Both the position numbers and the translations under genes were made by a program. The notes beneath the pieces are model-generated. The model was not told the DNA's origin and did no database searches. It saw nothing but the letters and a program-made list of their open reading frames with translations. From Nitrospira sp. (GTDB lineage Bacteria; Nitrospirota; Nitrospiria; Nitrospirales; Nitrospiraceae): a DNA stretch of 34,400 nucleotides. The stretch spans positions 1-34,400 of the forward strand of contig JAHBWO010000031.1 in assembly GCA_019636945.1 (NCBI GenBank), read 5' to 3'. Within the stretch, counting starts at the first letter, position 1. Each line of letters opens with the position of its first letter. Shown in pieces: positions 14,720 through 24,772 of this stretch.

Positions 14720-17281
14720 ATGGCAATGCGTGTATACGAACTGGCAAAGAAACTGGGTATGGAAAATCGTGTGCTCATCCCTGAGCTCAAAAAAATGGGT
14801 GTGTCTGTGACATCCCATAGTAGTGCGCTCGATGATGAGATCGTGGAGAAAGTGTTGGGAAAACTTGTCCCACAATCGAAAGGTCAGGGAGCCGAAAGTG
14901 AGGGAGGCTCTCCATCCAAATCTATTCCTGGTGCAGGCCAGGGCAAGGCCTCGGCGGGAAAGACTCAACCGGCTGAAGAGCCGGCTAAGCCAGATAAGCG
15001 GCGTATTCTGATCAAGCGTAAAAAGGAAGAGGAACCTGCAGACGTCTTCTCGTCGCCCTCGGCTCTGGAAAGCGAACGCTCGGCTCAGCCTGAACCATCG
15101 GTGAATCCGGATCACTCCATTCTCGAGGAGTTCGTCGCCCCCAGCCCACACGTCGATGAGGTGCGAGAGGAAGTCCCGGTTCCACCTTCAGCTGTCGTAG
15201 TGCCTCCTGTAGTGGCTCCCAAGCCGGAGGAAGCTCAGCCTAAGGTCGCCATCGTCCCGCCTTCTGTCGTTGTCACGACGGTTGAATCTGTTCCCGGCCA
15301 GAAGAAGAGTATGGCGTTCGAGGCCATCGCAGCCGAAGGACAGAAAGATAAACTCAAGAAAGCCCGTAAGACAGGTCGACCCAAAGACGAGCAGCAAGAT
15401 GTCAAGCTCAGGGAGGATGCCGCACGCTGGCAAGATCTCCGGGCTATTCCGGTCCAGCGTCGTGACGATCGATCCAAGCATCTACATCATAGTGCTCCCT
15501 CTGAGGTGACGAAGCCTCGTCGCAAAAGCGTCAAAATCACTCCGAGAACGACGGTTAAGGAATTTGCCGAGTTGATCGGTCAGCGTCCGGCGGACATTGT
15601 GCGTAAGCTCATGGAGATGGGTCAGATGCTGACCTTTCATCAACCCATGAATCTGGATGCGGCGGCAATGTTGGCTGAAGAGAGTGGCGTTAAGATCGAC
15701 ATTGCCATTGAAAAAGTAGGGGACGACTTGCTGCAAGATGTACTGGAGGCCGGCGGTGAGGAGCGACCTGAACCTCGCCCGCCCGTCGTGACGATCATGG
15801 GTCATGTCGATCACGGAAAAACGTCGCTGCTTGACGCTATTCGTCAAACCAATGTTGCAGAGGGCGAGGCGGGAGGCATCACGCAGCATATCGGGGCCTA
15901 TACGGTTTCGGTGCGAGGCAAGCAGGTCACCTTCTTGGATACGCCTGGCCATGAAGCCTTTACGGCCATGAGAGCCCGTGGGGCTAAGGTCACGGATGTC
16001 GTCATTCTGGTCGTTGCCGCAGACGATGGGGTTATGCCTCAAACCATTGAGGCCATCCATCATGCGAAAGCCGCGGGCGTTCCACTCATCGTCGCCATGA
16101 ACAAGATCGATAAGCCCACCGCTAATCCGGATCGGGTCAAGAATGCACTTTCGGAACATGGGCTCATTTCTGAAGCTTGGGGTGGTGATACGATCATGGT
16201 GGAGGTGTCGGCCAAGCAAAAGACAGGTCTGGATACTCTTTTGGAAATGATTCTCTTGCAGGCCGAAGTGCTTGAGCTCAAGGCGGATCCACATCGGCAA
16301 GCGAGAGGGACGGTCGTCGAGGCTAAGATCGAACGAGGGAGAGGACCGGTCGCTACGGTACTGGTGCAGAGTGGGACGTTGCGGGGCGGGGATGCATATG
16401 TCGTGGGCACGTTCAGCGGTCGGGTGCGAGCACTCATCAATGATCGCGGGGAAAAAGTACAGCAGGCAGGGCCGTCTATTCCTGTCGAAGTTATTGGCTT
16501 ACCGGGGGTCCCGTCGGCAGGAGATGTCTTCCATGTCGTCTCGAATGAGCGGGTAGCCAGGGAGATTGCCGAAGAGCGAGCTCAAAAACGTCGGGCAGTC
16601 GAGTTGACCAGCCCGGCGAAGGTTTCGCTTGATGACCTCTTTGCAAAAATCCAAGAAGGCTCGGTGAAGGAGTTAGCCATCGTCATCAAAGCCGATGTGC
16701 AGGGATCGTCGGAAGCCTTGGCCGGAGCGGTTGAAAAGCTATCGACGGACGCGGTCAAGCTGCGGGTCATTCATAATGCCGTCGGGGGAATCATGGAATC
16801 CGATGTCCTGCTCGCGGCAGCATCGCGGGCGATCATCATCGGGTTCAATATCAGGCCTGAACCGAAGGCCACGGCCTTGGCGGAACAGCAAGGTGTCGAT
16901 GTCCGACTCTATACGATCATCTATGACGCCATTGCCGACATCAAGGCCGCCATGGAAGGCTTGCTTGAGCCGACGCTCAAGGAACGAGTTCTGGGACGTG
17001 CCGAGGTCCGTCAGGTCTTTATGATTCCCAAGGTCGGCGCAGTGGCAGGGGCTTATGTGGTTGACGGCCTCATTTCCCGAACAAGTGCCGGAGTCCGCGT
17101 GATTCGCGACAATGTGGTGGTGTATCAAGGCAAGTTTGGCTCATTGAGACGATTCAAAGACGATGTGCGCGAGGTTCAGCAGGGGTACGAATGCGGGTTG
17201 AGCATCGAGAATTTCAATGATGTCAAAGCGGGAGACATTGTCGAAGCATATACGATCGACAAAATTGCGACAAAGCTCTAG
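14720..17281 (+). CDS. infB: Translation initiation factor IF-2
   Basis: An 853-residue GTPase that places fMet-tRNA on the 30S subunit and joins subunits. N-terminal IF2_N helix ([20 protein letters not shown]), then a long, low-complexity linker rich in Pro, Lys and Glu (about 55-270), a second IF2_N-like segment (about 275-330), and the GTPase domain: G1 GHVDHGKT at 361-368, G3 DTPGH at 407-411, G4 NKID at 461-464. The beta-barrel and C-terminal fMet-tRNA-binding domains follow to the end ([18 protein letters not shown]). Length is within the normal bacterial range. Confidence 0.97.
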   Translation: MAMRVYELAKKLGMENRVLIPELKKMGVSVTSHSSALDDEIVEKVLGKLVPQSKGQGAESEGGSPSKSIPGAGQGKASAGKTQPAEEPAKPDKRRILIKRKKEEEPADVFSSPSALESERSAQPEPSVNPDHSILEEFVAPSPHVDEVREEVPVPPSAVVVPPVVAPKPEEAQPKVAIVPPSVVVTTVESVPGQKKSMAFEAIAAEGQKDKLKKARKTGRPKDEQQDVKLREDAARWQDLRAIPVQRRDDRSKHLHHSAPSEVTKPRRKSVKITPRTTVKEFAELIGQRPADIVRKLMEMGQMLTFHQPMNLDAAAMLAEESGVKIDIAIEKVGDDLLQDVLEAGGEERPEPRPPVVTIMGHVDHGKTSLLDAIRQTNVAEGEAGGITQHIGAYTVSVRGKQVTFLDTPGHEAFTAMRARGAKVTDVVILVVAADDGVMPQTIEAIHHAKAAGVPLIVAMNKIDKPTANPDRVKNALSEHGLISEAWGGDTIMVEVSAKQKTGLDTLLEMILLQAEVLELKADPHRQARGTVVEAKIERGRGPVATVLVQSGTLRGGDAYVVGTFSGRVRALINDRGEKVQQAGPSIPVEVIGLPGVPSAGDVFHVVSNERVAREIAEERAQKRRAVELTSPAKVSLDDLFAKIQEGSVKELAIVIKADVQGSSEALAGAVEKLSTDAVKLRVIHNAVGGIMESDVLLAAASRAIIIGFNIRPEPKATALAEQQGVDVRLYTIIYDAIADIKAAMEGLLEPTLKERVLGRAEVRQVFMIPKVGAVAGAYVVDGLISRTSAGVRVIRDNVVVYQGKFGSLRRFKDDVREVQQGYECGLSIENFNDVKAGDIVEAYTIDKIATKL

Positions 17282-17391
17282 ATGTCGGTCCGGGTCACGA
17301 CGGCGTTGTCTCGTTGTACTTGGGAAGAGTAAGCTGTAAGGGTCTCTCGCGGAGATCGGCTCAGAAGCGGGCCATGCTGTAGGCAGTCATT

Positions 17392-17673
17392 ATGGTAGTG
17401 GGGCTCTGTACGGTCGAATTGTTCATCGCGGAGAGCCAATCGTTGAAGGATAAACGGCAGGTCTTGCATGGACTCAAGGAACGGCTCCGAAGCAAATTTA
17501 ACCTCTCTGTGGCCGAAGTCGATGGCCAGGATCTCTGGCAGAAGGCCGTTCTCGCGATGGCTTGTGTGGCAAGTGAGGGGCGTTTTGTAAGCCAAGTCTT
17601 AGAACAGGCGATGAACCTGATCAAAAGCATGCCGGTTCTCGAGGTGGTTCGTTCGCAACAGGAGTTGCTCTAG
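17392..17673 (+). CDS. ylxP: DUF503 protein, YlxP-like
   Basis: A 93-residue protein matching the DUF503/YlxP family: VGLCTVELFIAESQSLKDKR, LKERLRSKFNLSVAEVD and QDLWQKAVLAMACVASE. Members sit between infB and rbfA in many bacteria and may take part in ribosome assembly or RNA binding; the role is not settled. An in-frame TAG at 17380 limits the start to the ATG at 17392 or GTG at 17398, neither with a good ribosome binding site. About 110 bp of gene-free sequence precedes it. Confidence 0.85.
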   Translation: MVVGLCTVELFIAESQSLKDKRQVLHGLKERLRSKFNLSVAEVDGQDLWQKAVLAMACVASEGRFVSQVLEQAMNLIKSMPVLEVVRSQQELL

Positions 17674-17715
17674 CATTCGGTCCATGGAGTCGCTGCTGAG
17701 GACCGCCATTTTACA

Positions 17716-18126
17716 ATGTCTAAGGCAACCTACAAACGGGCTGATCGAGTTGCCGATCAGGTTCGCATGGAAGTGGCCGATATTCTCATGCGAAAAATTA
17801 AAGATCCTCGGGTGCATGGCGTCACGGTGACCGATGTCGAACTCACGGGAGATTTGCGTATTGCCTATGTCTTCGTCACGACTATGGAGCGGGACGCGGC
17901 TGAGCGGGAAGTCTTTACAGGGCTATCAAAGGCGAGTGGGTTCGTACGGGCTGAGTTAGGACGGCGTCTGTCGCTCCGTTACCTCCCGGACGTGATCTTC
18001 AAGAAGGATGTGAGCGGCATACGGGGTAATCGAATCGACCAGTTGTTGGCGGGATTACACAGTACCGACGGAGAACGGCAACTCCCGGAAGACTCCACTG
18101 AGGGATCGAGTATTTCAGGGTCTTGA
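17716..18126 (+). CDS. rbfA: Ribosome-binding factor A
   Basis: A 136-residue KH-fold protein needed for late 30S maturation and 16S 5'-end processing. Blocks: YKRADRVADQVRMEVADIL, KIKDPRVHGVTVTDVELTGD, LRIAYVFVTTM and RRLSLRYLPDVIFKKD. The last 20 residues (Gly/Ser/Glu-rich) are an unconserved tail. Lies between ylxP and truB, 4 bp before truB, as in the classical nusA-infB operon. Confidence 0.95.
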   Translation: MSKATYKRADRVADQVRMEVADILMRKIKDPRVHGVTVTDVELTGDLRIAYVFVTTMERDAAEREVFTGLSKASGFVRAELGRRLSLRYLPDVIFKKDVSGIRGNRIDQLLAGLHSTDGERQLPEDSTEGSSISGS

Positions 18127-18130
18127 CGCG

Positions 18131-19081
18131 ATGACCAGCGCCACCACGATGCTTCAGCAGAGGGTGTCTCAAGAGGGCGTTCTTGTTGTTCACAAGGAAG
18201 CCGGATGGACGTCGCACGATGTCGTGGCAAAGGTTCGGGCCCTGCTGAAAGAAAGCAAAGTCGGGCATGCCGGAACATTAGATCCCAGTGCCACAGGCGT
18301 TTTGCCGATTCTAGTGGGCCGAGCCACAAGAATTGCTGAATACCTGGTTGATTGGGATAAGGAGTACCGAGCTCAGTTGCGGCTTGGAGAGACGACGGAT
18401 ACGCAGGATGCAACCGGTCGGCTGTTGGCCAGGATTGATCCATGTGGAGTCACGGAAGGCGATCTTCAGGCGGCGCTCACCGGATTCCGTGGCAATCAAC
18501 GACAACTGCCGCCGATGTATTCAGCAGTGAAGGTCGGAGGACAACGACTCTACAAGGCCGCCAGGGCCGGCAAGACGATTGACCGGGCTGAACGTTCTAT
18601 TGTGATACATACATTGGAACTCCTATCCTTTGATGGCCGGGATGCAACGCTGCGCGTTGTCTGCTCAAAAGGCACGTATGTGCGCACGCTCTGCGCCGAT
18701 ATTGGTCAGGCCTTAGGTGTCGGGGGACACCTGTTGGCGCTGGAACGGCGCCGTGTGGGGCCACTGTCGATCGAGCATGCATTAATGGTCGAGCAAGTCG
18801 CCTCTCACCTTGAGGCGCAGACTCTCGCGCCGCACTTTCTTTCGCTGGACGAACTCCTCTTCGAGCTTCCTGCGGTGGTCGTCAACGGGGAGCAGGCCGA
18901 ACGGGTTTTACACGGGACACCCGTGTTTCCGATTGGGAACGGGCAGTCTCTCTCTTCCCTGAGGGCGGGCAACGTACGACTGAAGGATGAGGCTGGGCGA
19001 CTGTTGGCGATCGGAATTCATGATCAGACCGGTCTGGGATCGATTAAGGTACGTAAAGTATTGAGTCTATCGAGTCATTAA
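18131..19081 (+). CDS. truB: tRNA pseudouridine-55 synthase
   Basis: A 316-residue enzyme that makes pseudouridine 55 in the T-loop of tRNAs. The catalytic Asp is at 51 in [16 protein letters not shown]. Other family blocks: [33 protein letters not shown] (motif with the conserved Tyr) and [16 protein letters not shown]. The C-terminal 70 residues form a PUA-like domain. The start ATG is 4 bp past the rbfA stop. Some alternative GTG/ATG starts near 18149-18170 would only trim an unconserved N-terminus. Confidence 0.95.
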   Translation: MTSATTMLQQRVSQEGVLVVHKEAGWTSHDVVAKVRALLKESKVGHAGTLDPSATGVLPILVGRATRIAEYLVDWDKEYRAQLRLGETTDTQDATGRLLARIDPCGVTEGDLQAALTGFRGNQRQLPPMYSAVKVGGQRLYKAARAGKTIDRAERSIVIHTLELLSFDGRDATLRVVCSKGTYVRTLCADIGQALGVGGHLLALERRRVGPLSIEHALMVEQVASHLEAQTLAPHFLSLDELLFELPAVVVNGEQAERVLHGTPVFPIGNGQSLSSLRAGNVRLKDEAGRLLAIGIHDQTGLGSIKVRKVLSLSSH

Positions 19082-19097
19082 TGGAGAAGGAGTAGTT

Positions 19098-19367
19098 ATG
19101 GCGTTATTGAAGGAAGCAAAAGCAACACTGATTCAGCAATATCAACAGCACGAAAAAGATTCCGGCTCTCCCGAAGTTCAAATAGCGGTCTTGACGAATC
19201 GAATCACCTATCTGACCGAGCATTTCAAGACCCACAAGAAAGATCATCACTCGCGGCGTGGGTTGTTGCAATTGGTCGGACGGCGGCGTCGGTTATTGGA
19301 CTATCTTCGCGGAGTGGATGACGCTCGTTACCGAGCCATTATCGATCGCCTCGGTATACGCAAGTAA
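19098..19367 (+). CDS. rpsO: Small ribosomal subunit protein uS15
   Basis: An 89-residue protein, the normal S15 length. It binds 16S rRNA helices 20-22 and nucleates the 30S platform. Signature: [35 protein letters not shown] and [10 protein letters not shown]. The ATG has GGAGAAGGAG upstream. It is followed by a hairpin and then pnp, the widespread rpsO-pnp order. Confidence 0.97.
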   Translation: MALLKEAKATLIQQYQQHEKDSGSPEVQIAVLTNRITYLTEHFKTHKKDHHSRRGLLQLVGRRRRLLDYLRGVDDARYRAIIDRLGIRK

Positions 19368-19396
19368 CCGGTCGTTCCAAGAACGGCGTGGACCGG
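19368..19396 (+). promoter_or_regulatory. Bulged hairpin after rpsO (possible RNA processing site)
   Basis: CCGGT / ACCGG outer stem and CGTTC / GAACG inner stem with a CAA loop and a one-sided GCGTGG bulge, starting right after the rpsO stop. No U-tract follows, so it is not a standard terminator. In E. coli the rpsO-pnp gap holds RNase III hairpins through which PNPase controls itself; a similar role here is inference. The rest of 19397-19586 shows no gene. Confidence 0.4.
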
Positions 19397-19586
19397 CGCC
19401 AACGCATGACTCGCATGTCCCACAGATGAACACCGACATGCGCCCTGTTCCTCCACTGTCCGGGGAAATCGTCCGGCGATGGATCTCAGACGCATTGCCC
19501 ATTCGCGTGCTCGGCTGAGCGGCGAGGCGCGTCGACCAGAGCGTATCTCAGTGGGCATCTGTGGACCTAACCGGAGGAGACCATAG

Positions 19587-21704
19587 ATGATACATGTTGT
19601 AGAGGTAGAAGTTGCCGGTCGTACGCTTCGGCTTGAAACCGGTCGCGTCGCGAAACAAGCCGATGGTTCGATTTGGGCCTCGTACGGTGATACGGTCGTT
19701 CTGGCCACCGCTGTTTCGGCGCAAACGGCAAAGCCCGGGATCGACTTCCTTCCGTTGACGGTCGACTACCAAGAAAAAGCCTATGCGGCCGGCAAGATTC
19801 CAGGAGGCTATTTTAAACGCGAAGGTCGACCGGCAGAGAAAGAGGTCTTGACCAGCCGATTGATCGATCGTCCTCTCCGTCCGCTCTTCCCCGAAGGGTT
19901 CTATTTCGAAACCCAGGTCATTACCTCGGTTCTCTCCGCAGACAAGACGGGTTCGTCCGACGTCATCGGCATTACCGCTGCCTCGGCTGCCCTGGCCGTG
20001 TCCAATATTCCATTCAACGGACCCGTCGCCGGAGTCAAGATCGGCTGTATTAACGGGCAGCTCGTCGTCAATCCCGATCTCGAAGCGATGGAACAAAGCG
20101 ACCTCCATCTTGTGGTGGCCGGGACGGCCGATGCGGTCATGATGGTGGAGGCGGGTGCGAATGAGCTTTCGGAACAAACCATGCTGCAGGCGCTGGAATT
20201 GGCGCACAATGAAATCAAAAAGATCGTTCGGAAGATCGATGAATTAGCGAAGAAGGTCGGGCGCGTCAAGCGAGAGGTCGTACAGGAGTCGATCGATGCC
20301 GCGCTGCAGGCGGAGATTAAGTCGCTGGTGGCTCAGCCGATTCGTGATGCCATCATGATTTCCAACAAGAGTGCGCGGCAGGAGCGATTGGATCAGATCC
20401 TGGCAGAGACCATTCAGAAGCTCCAGAAACCGGAAGACGCGTCACGCGAGCGGCATGTCAAAATAGTCTTTCATCAGCTGGAATACACGGAAGTCCGGAA
20501 AATGATTTTGGAGAAGCAGTCACGGGCGGACGGACGCGGGCCATCCGATATCCGGCCGATCACCTGTGAAGTCGGCGCCTTGCCGCGCGCACATGGTTCA
20601 GCCATCTTTACTCGCGGAGAAACCCAAAGCTTGGCCGTTGTGACGCTCGGAACGACGGACGATGAGCAGCGGATTGATGCGTTGGAAGGCGAGTATACCC
20701 GTACATTCATGTTGCATTACAATTTTCCTCCTTTCAGTGTTGGAGAAGCGAGACCGCTTCGCTCACCCGGCAGACGTGAGGTCGGCCACGGTGCATTGGC
20801 GGAACGGGCGTTGAAGCCTGTCATTCCCACTAAAGATGTGTTCCCGTACACCCTGCGCATCGTGTCCGAGATTCTCGAATCTAATGGGTCTTCCTCGATG
20901 GCCACGGTTTGTGGGGGAACATTGGCGATGATGGACGCGGGTGTTCCGATCAAAGAACCGGTCGCCGGAATTGCGATGGGGCTCATTAAGGAAGGAAACG
21001 ATGTCATCATCTTGTCCGACATTCTCGGTCTTGAAGATCACTTGGGTGATATGGATTTCAAAGTGTGCGGGACGAAGAACGGGGTGACGGCGTTACAAAT
21101 GGACATCAAGATCGGCGGGATTACCACTGCCTTAATGCAGCAGGCGTTGGAACAAGCTCGATCGGGGCGCCTCCACATTCTGAGCCGTATGTCGAATGCG
21201 CTCCAGGGACCACGCACGGACCTCTCGCCCTTCGCACCTCGTATCCACACGATGAAGGTCAAACAGGACAAAATACGGGATATCATCGGGCAGGGGGGGA
21301 AGACGATTCGTGGGATTCAAGCCGATTGTGGCGTCAAGATCAGTGTTGAAGACAGCGGCATTGTCACGATCGCATCATCGGACGGAGAATCGCTGCAGAA
21401 AGCCAAGGACATCATCAACCGTCTGACCGAGGAAGTTGAAGTCGGGAAGGTGTATTCCGGGACTGTGAGAAAGATCATGGACTTCGGCGCCTTCGTCGAA
21501 GTCTTGCCGGGCACGGATGGACTCGTGCATATCTCTCAACTCGCCCATCATCGTGTGAAGTCGGTTTCAGATGAAGTGGCCGAAGGGGACCAAATTCTGG
21601 TCAAAGTGCTTGAAATCGATAAGCAGGGGAAAATCCGTCTTAGTCGAAAAGAAACGATGCCGGCACCGACCACCAGCGGTGCACCAGATCCAGCGGGTGG
21701 CTAA
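19587..21704 (+). CDS. pnp: Polyribonucleotide nucleotidyltransferase (PNPase)
   Basis: A 705-residue 3'-5' phosphorolytic exoribonuclease, active as a ring-shaped trimer in mRNA decay. Two RNase PH domains (about 10-230 and 320-550) are joined by a helical linker. The second holds the catalytic block LEDHLGDMDFK with Asp484, Asp488 and Asp490. Then a KH domain (about 557-615, IRDIIGQGGKTIRGIQ) and an S1 domain (about 619-690, GTVRKIMDFGAFVEVLPG). The start ATG has GGAGGAG upstream. Likely co-transcribed with the M16 protease gene, 3 bp downstream. Confidence 0.97.
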   Translation: MIHVVEVEVAGRTLRLETGRVAKQADGSIWASYGDTVVLATAVSAQTAKPGIDFLPLTVDYQEKAYAAGKIPGGYFKREGRPAEKEVLTSRLIDRPLRPLFPEGFYFETQVITSVLSADKTGSSDVIGITAASAALAVSNIPFNGPVAGVKIGCINGQLVVNPDLEAMEQSDLHLVVAGTADAVMMVEAGANELSEQTMLQALELAHNEIKKIVRKIDELAKKVGRVKREVVQESIDAALQAEIKSLVAQPIRDAIMISNKSARQERLDQILAETIQKLQKPEDASRERHVKIVFHQLEYTEVRKMILEKQSRADGRGPSDIRPITCEVGALPRAHGSAIFTRGETQSLAVVTLGTTDDEQRIDALEGEYTRTFMLHYNFPPFSVGEARPLRSPGRREVGHGALAERALKPVIPTKDVFPYTLRIVSEILESNGSSSMATVCGGTLAMMDAGVPIKEPVAGIAMGLIKEGNDVIILSDILGLEDHLGDMDFKVCGTKNGVTALQMDIKIGGITTALMQQALEQARSGRLHILSRMSNALQGPRTDLSPFAPRIHTMKVKQDKIRDIIGQGGKTIRGIQADCGVKISVEDSGIVTIASSDGESLQKAKDIINRLTEEVEVGKVYSGTVRKIMDFGAFVEVLPGTDGLVHISQLAHHRVKSVSDEVAEGDQILVKVLEIDKQGKIRLSRKETMPAPTTSGAPDPAGG

Positions 21705-21707
21705 CAC

Positions 21708-23009
21708 TTGTACCGCAAGGTCATCCTCAACAACGGGATTCGCTTGGTTACGGAGCAAATCCCGACCGTCAAGTCCGTCACCATAGGTCTCTGGGTGAAT
21801 GCCGGCTCTCGGGACGAGCGTCCCGAAGAAGCCGGCTATTCTCACTTTATCGAGCATATGCTGTTCAAGGGAACGGCCTCACGGTCCGCGACGGACATCT
21901 CCCGTGAAATTGACGCACTCGGCGGTGAAATGAATGCGTTTACCACGCGGGAGACGACGACCTTCTACGTCAAAGTTCTTGATCAGCATCTCCCTCAGGC
22001 CTTGGACCTGCTCTCGGATCTCTTCTTGCATTCTCGCCTCCACCAGAAGGAAATTGAAAAAGAGAAACAGGTCGTGCTCGAAGAAATTCGCATGGTGCAA
22101 GATGATCCCGAAGATCTCATTCAAGAGCTACATGCCAAGTTGGTAATGGGCACACATCCGTTGAGTCGTCCGATCCTTGGGAAGGCATCCACGATCCTTC
22201 ACATTCGTCGTCAGGATCTTCTCGCGTACATGGATCGGCATTATCGCCCCGAAGGCATCGTCGTTGCTGTTGCCGGGAACTTCGATCAACCAAAGCTCGA
22301 GAAAATGATGACTCGGCTCTTTGGACGCTATCAGGCGTCGAAAGCCACCGATTCGGGAACCCGTTGGCCGGCTGAACTGCATGGCGGTGTGACCCTGAAG
22401 CACAAATCCTTGGAGCAGGTCCATCTCTGCGTCGGACTTCAAGGGATCGCGGCCGGTCATAGGGATCGATACGTGATTTATGCAATCAACAGCGTTTTAG
22501 GAGGGAGTGTCAGTTCGAGACTCTTCCAAGAGATCAGAGAGAAACGTGGGTTATCGTATTCGATTTATTCATTTTTATCAGGTTATTCTGATACCGGTAC
22601 CGTCACCGTGTATGCCGGAACCAGAGCCGGAGAGGTTGCGCGTGTTCTGGACCTGATTCATCGAGAGATTCAGAAAATGGCCGGACGTGGAATGACCAGT
22701 GAAGAACTCAAACGGACCAAGGAACAGATGAAAGGCGGTCTGATGTTGAGCCTGGAGAGTTCGCATAGCCGTATGAACAAACTTGCAAAGGATGAACTCA
22801 TCGCTGGTACTCACACCTCCTTGGAGGAAATGATCTCAGACATTGATGCCGTGACGGAACAACAGGTCAGGCGAGTGGCACGCAGCCTGTTTACGATTGA
22901 GAATATGGCGATGACAGGTTTGGGACCGCTTTCACCCAGACAGATTGAGGGACTAAGGCAACGGTTCCCACTGTCGATAACCTCATCGCGAGGAAGTGCA
23001 AGAGCATAA
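21708..23009 (+). CDS. M16-family zinc metallopeptidase
   Basis: A 433-residue pitrilysin-family protease. The inverted zinc motif is H46-F-I-E49-H50, with the third ligand expected at Glu126 (VVLEEIR), 76 residues on as in the family. The C-terminal half has FQEIREKRGLSYSIYSF, typical of single-chain bacterial M16B peptidases (Bacillus YmxG/MlpA type). No signal peptide, so probably cytoplasmic. The start is TTG at 21708, giving the family N-terminus LYRKVILNNGIRLVTEQ. The pnp-M16 order is common in bacteria. Confidence 0.9.
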   Translation: MYRKVILNNGIRLVTEQIPTVKSVTIGLWVNAGSRDERPEEAGYSHFIEHMLFKGTASRSATDISREIDALGGEMNAFTTRETTTFYVKVLDQHLPQALDLLSDLFLHSRLHQKEIEKEKQVVLEEIRMVQDDPEDLIQELHAKLVMGTHPLSRPILGKASTILHIRRQDLLAYMDRHYRPEGIVVAVAGNFDQPKLEKMMTRLFGRYQASKATDSGTRWPAELHGGVTLKHKSLEQVHLCVGLQGIAAGHRDRYVIYAINSVLGGSVSSRLFQEIREKRGLSYSIYSFLSGYSDTGTVTVYAGTRAGEVARVLDLIHREIQKMAGRGMTSEELKRTKEQMKGGLMLSLESSHSRMNKLAKDELIAGTHTSLEEMISDIDAVTEQQVRRVARSLFTIENMAMTGLGPLSPRQIEGLRQRFPLSITSSRGSARA

Positions 23010-23066
23010 AACTTTGTAAGCTATTGTTTTTCAATTGCTCTTCGTAGTATTTTCAACGCCGACGCT

Positions 23067-23084
23067 GCATGTGATGAAACATGC
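23067..23084. repeat. Inverted repeat upstream of a promoter candidate
   Basis: Perfect 6-bp arms GCATGT / ACATGC around GATGAA, ending 2 bp before a TTGACA. It could be an operator or chance. Confidence 0.25.
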
Positions 23085-23086
23085 CC

Positions 23087-23115
23087 TTGACAGGACAGCT
23101 CAGTTTCAGTACCGT
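23087..23115 (+). promoter_or_regulatory. Candidate promoter for the exported-protein pair
   Basis: TTGACA (23087-23092), 17-bp spacer, TACCGT (23110-23115). Perfect -35, poor -10. A second possibility is the AT-rich TTATAAAG near 23236. The gap 23010-23281 otherwise shows no gene. Confidence 0.3.
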
Positions 23116-23281
23116 TCCAGCTCAATTACGCTGGTTTGTGAATCATGATTTGAGCAGGCAATGATCTATGGTGCGAGTGGATCGCCAAGATCTGACGTGC
23201 GACACCAACAATGATCGATTGAATGTGATCAACACCTTATAAAGATTAATGACAATCAAACTGATGAAGGAGGGACGAGGT

Positions 23282-23797
23282 ATGAAAAGGGCTGTCATTC
23301 TAGCTGCCGCCGTCATATGTACCAGTTTCGGCTTGCTAGCGGCCGAATTTTCATTTGCTGCTGGCGCAATCGAACACCTTGGTCTTGCGGATGACGTTGT
23401 AGGAGGGAAGCCACTGAAGGCTGCTCCACCAGCCAAAACTCTGCAAGGTCGTGTCTGGTCTCAGTGGGCGGATAATCCCGATGGAGAGCTGTTGTTCGGG
23501 ATTCAGTATTGGAATTCCGGCGAGCAAGGATCCGGAGACGCGGGTGGTCGATCATCAACCATGCTTGATGTGAAACCGCCGGACCCTCTCTTTACCTGTT
23601 GTGCATGGGGGTTTGTCGGGGGAACCGAGAAGAACTCGGCCTATTCCGGCTGGTACCATGCAGCCACGACCGTTCGGCTTGCCGTGAAGGATAAGGCCCT
23701 GATGGATAAGATCATCAAGGCCTCGCAGGAATTGGTCGCCATGGAGGTCACCCTCGACGGCCGAACAATCACCGGCTTCAAAATACTGAAAGACTAG
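23282..23797 (+). CDS. Exported protein of unknown function
   Basis: A 171-residue protein. A Sec signal peptide covers about residues 1-27 (MKRAVILAAAVICTSFGLLA, likely cut near FSFAAG). The mature part begins with TLQGRVWSQWADNPDGELLF, continues with a Gly/Ser-rich stretch, a Cys-Cys pair in PLFTCCAWGF, and ends in a basic/beta segment (AMEVTLDGRTITGFKILKD). No family is recognised. The ATG at 23282 follows AAGGAGGGACGAGG; the open frame from 23249 is less likely. The next gene, 40 bp on, also encodes an exported protein with a T-x-Q-G-R-V block. Confidence 0.7.
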   Translation: MKRAVILAAAVICTSFGLLAAEFSFAAGAIEHLGLADDVVGGKPLKAAPPAKTLQGRVWSQWADNPDGELLFGIQYWNSGEQGSGDAGGRSSTMLDVKPPDPLFTCCAWGFVGGTEKNSAYSGWYHAATTVRLAVKDKALMDKIIKASQELVAMEVTLDGRTITGFKILKD

Positions 23798-23837
23798 CCA
23801 CTCTTAGGTCCAGCACGTTGTTGTGAAGGAGGACGCG

Positions 23838-24503
23838 ATGATGAAGGTTAAGAAGCAAGGTGGAGCCATCCTGGCAGCCGTGGCCCTCGTAGCGGGTCTG
23901 GGGTCGGGCGCCTCGGCCATTGAGTCATTTCAAGAGCGCTTCGAATGGGGCGACATGAGCAAGCCCACCACGATCCAGGGGCGAGTGATTGTGCTAGACC
24001 CGTACGATGAAGCGGTCTGGATCAATGTGGCCGTGTTCGGTGGCAATGCAGAGAGTGGGTTGTATTGGCAGAAAGTTCACCCCGGTAAGAATTTAAAGTT
24101 TTATGCCGAGAAATCAGCCTGGCAAGAGCTGCAGAAAATGGGCCGCCCTCATGCAGGACCGGCTGCGGCAAAGGAAGTTCCACCAGGCAGTACGACAGAT
24201 TTAATTGAGTTTGTCGCGACCGAAACAGAACAGAACCATCGTGTCATTTCTGCGGTGAAGAGGATTCCCGAAGTATCCGGCACAATGGGCAAACCTCTAA
24301 GCATGTCCGCGCTTCGACTCAAGGAATGCGCCGGGAAAAACGAATTCGAGTCAACCTGTAACAAAGCCAAGGCTGGCCTCAATACTTCTCCCGTCACACC
24401 AGACGGTAGCAACGTCGGCATGCAATACGATGTAATGCTTCCTGGTGGGAAGACTCTGGGCGGTTTGATCCCATGGACTGCACAGTATAATCAGGCCCAC
24501 TGA
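23838..24503 (+). CDS. Exported protein of unknown function, neighbour of the 23282 gene
   Basis: A 221-residue protein with a Sec signal peptide (KKQGGAILAAVALVAGLGSG, likely cut after ASA, about residue 27). The mature part opens with FQERFEWGDMSKPTTIQGRV and then VWINVAVFGG, similar in pattern to the preceding gene product. It also has LKECAGKNEFESTCNKA with a likely Cys pair. No domain is recognised. The tandem ATGs at 23838/23841 follow AAGGAGG. Both genes probably form one transcript ending at the terminator at 24526; an envelope or periplasmic role is inferred. Confidence 0.7.
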   Translation: MMKVKKQGGAILAAVALVAGLGSGASAIESFQERFEWGDMSKPTTIQGRVIVLDPYDEAVWINVAVFGGNAESGLYWQKVHPGKNLKFYAEKSAWQELQKMGRPHAGPAAAKEVPPGSTTDLIEFVATETEQNHRVISAVKRIPEVSGTMGKPLSMSALRLKECAGKNEFESTCNKAKAGLNTSPVTPDGSNVGMQYDVMLPGGKTLGGLIPWTAQYNQAH

Positions 24504-24525
24504 AAACGCTATCAAACAGCAGAGA

Positions 24526-24566
24526 GGGCGGCATTCCTTCCTGGAGTGCCGCCCTTGTCATTTTTT
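24526..24566 (+). terminator. Rho-independent terminator of the exported-protein pair
   Basis: Stem GGGCGGCATTCC / GGAGTGCCGCCC (24526-24537 with 24543-24554, one G-T wobble) followed by TTGTCATTTTTT, 23 bp after the stop at 24503. The 200 bp from here to mutS shows no gene. Confidence 0.85.
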
Positions 24567-24772
24567 AGCTTGGCTCCATGCTCGTGAGCACCAGCACGGT
24601 CCATAGCTCCAATTACGATGTAAGGTTTTCCGAGGTCCTGTAACGAGTTAGGGTGTGCAGTTGGTCGGAACTGGCAGTGGAAGGATAAACGGGAACAACA
24701 GTCCCCGATAAAGCACGCCATGGCCTGTATCTCGTGGGGTAATTCTGGAATGAGAGCGTGCAGACGGTAGAA

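Noticed and set aside
15482..16300. 272-codon frame antisense to infB
   Set aside because: Covers the conserved IF-2 GTPase region on the other strand; no ribosome binding site or domain.
19258..19518. 86-codon frame across the end of rpsO
   Set aside because: Out of frame with S15, no ribosome binding site, no features.
24567..24772. Possible small gene or terminator between the exported pair and mutS
   Set aside because: Only a weak, mismatched stem near 24690-24705 and no coding signal.
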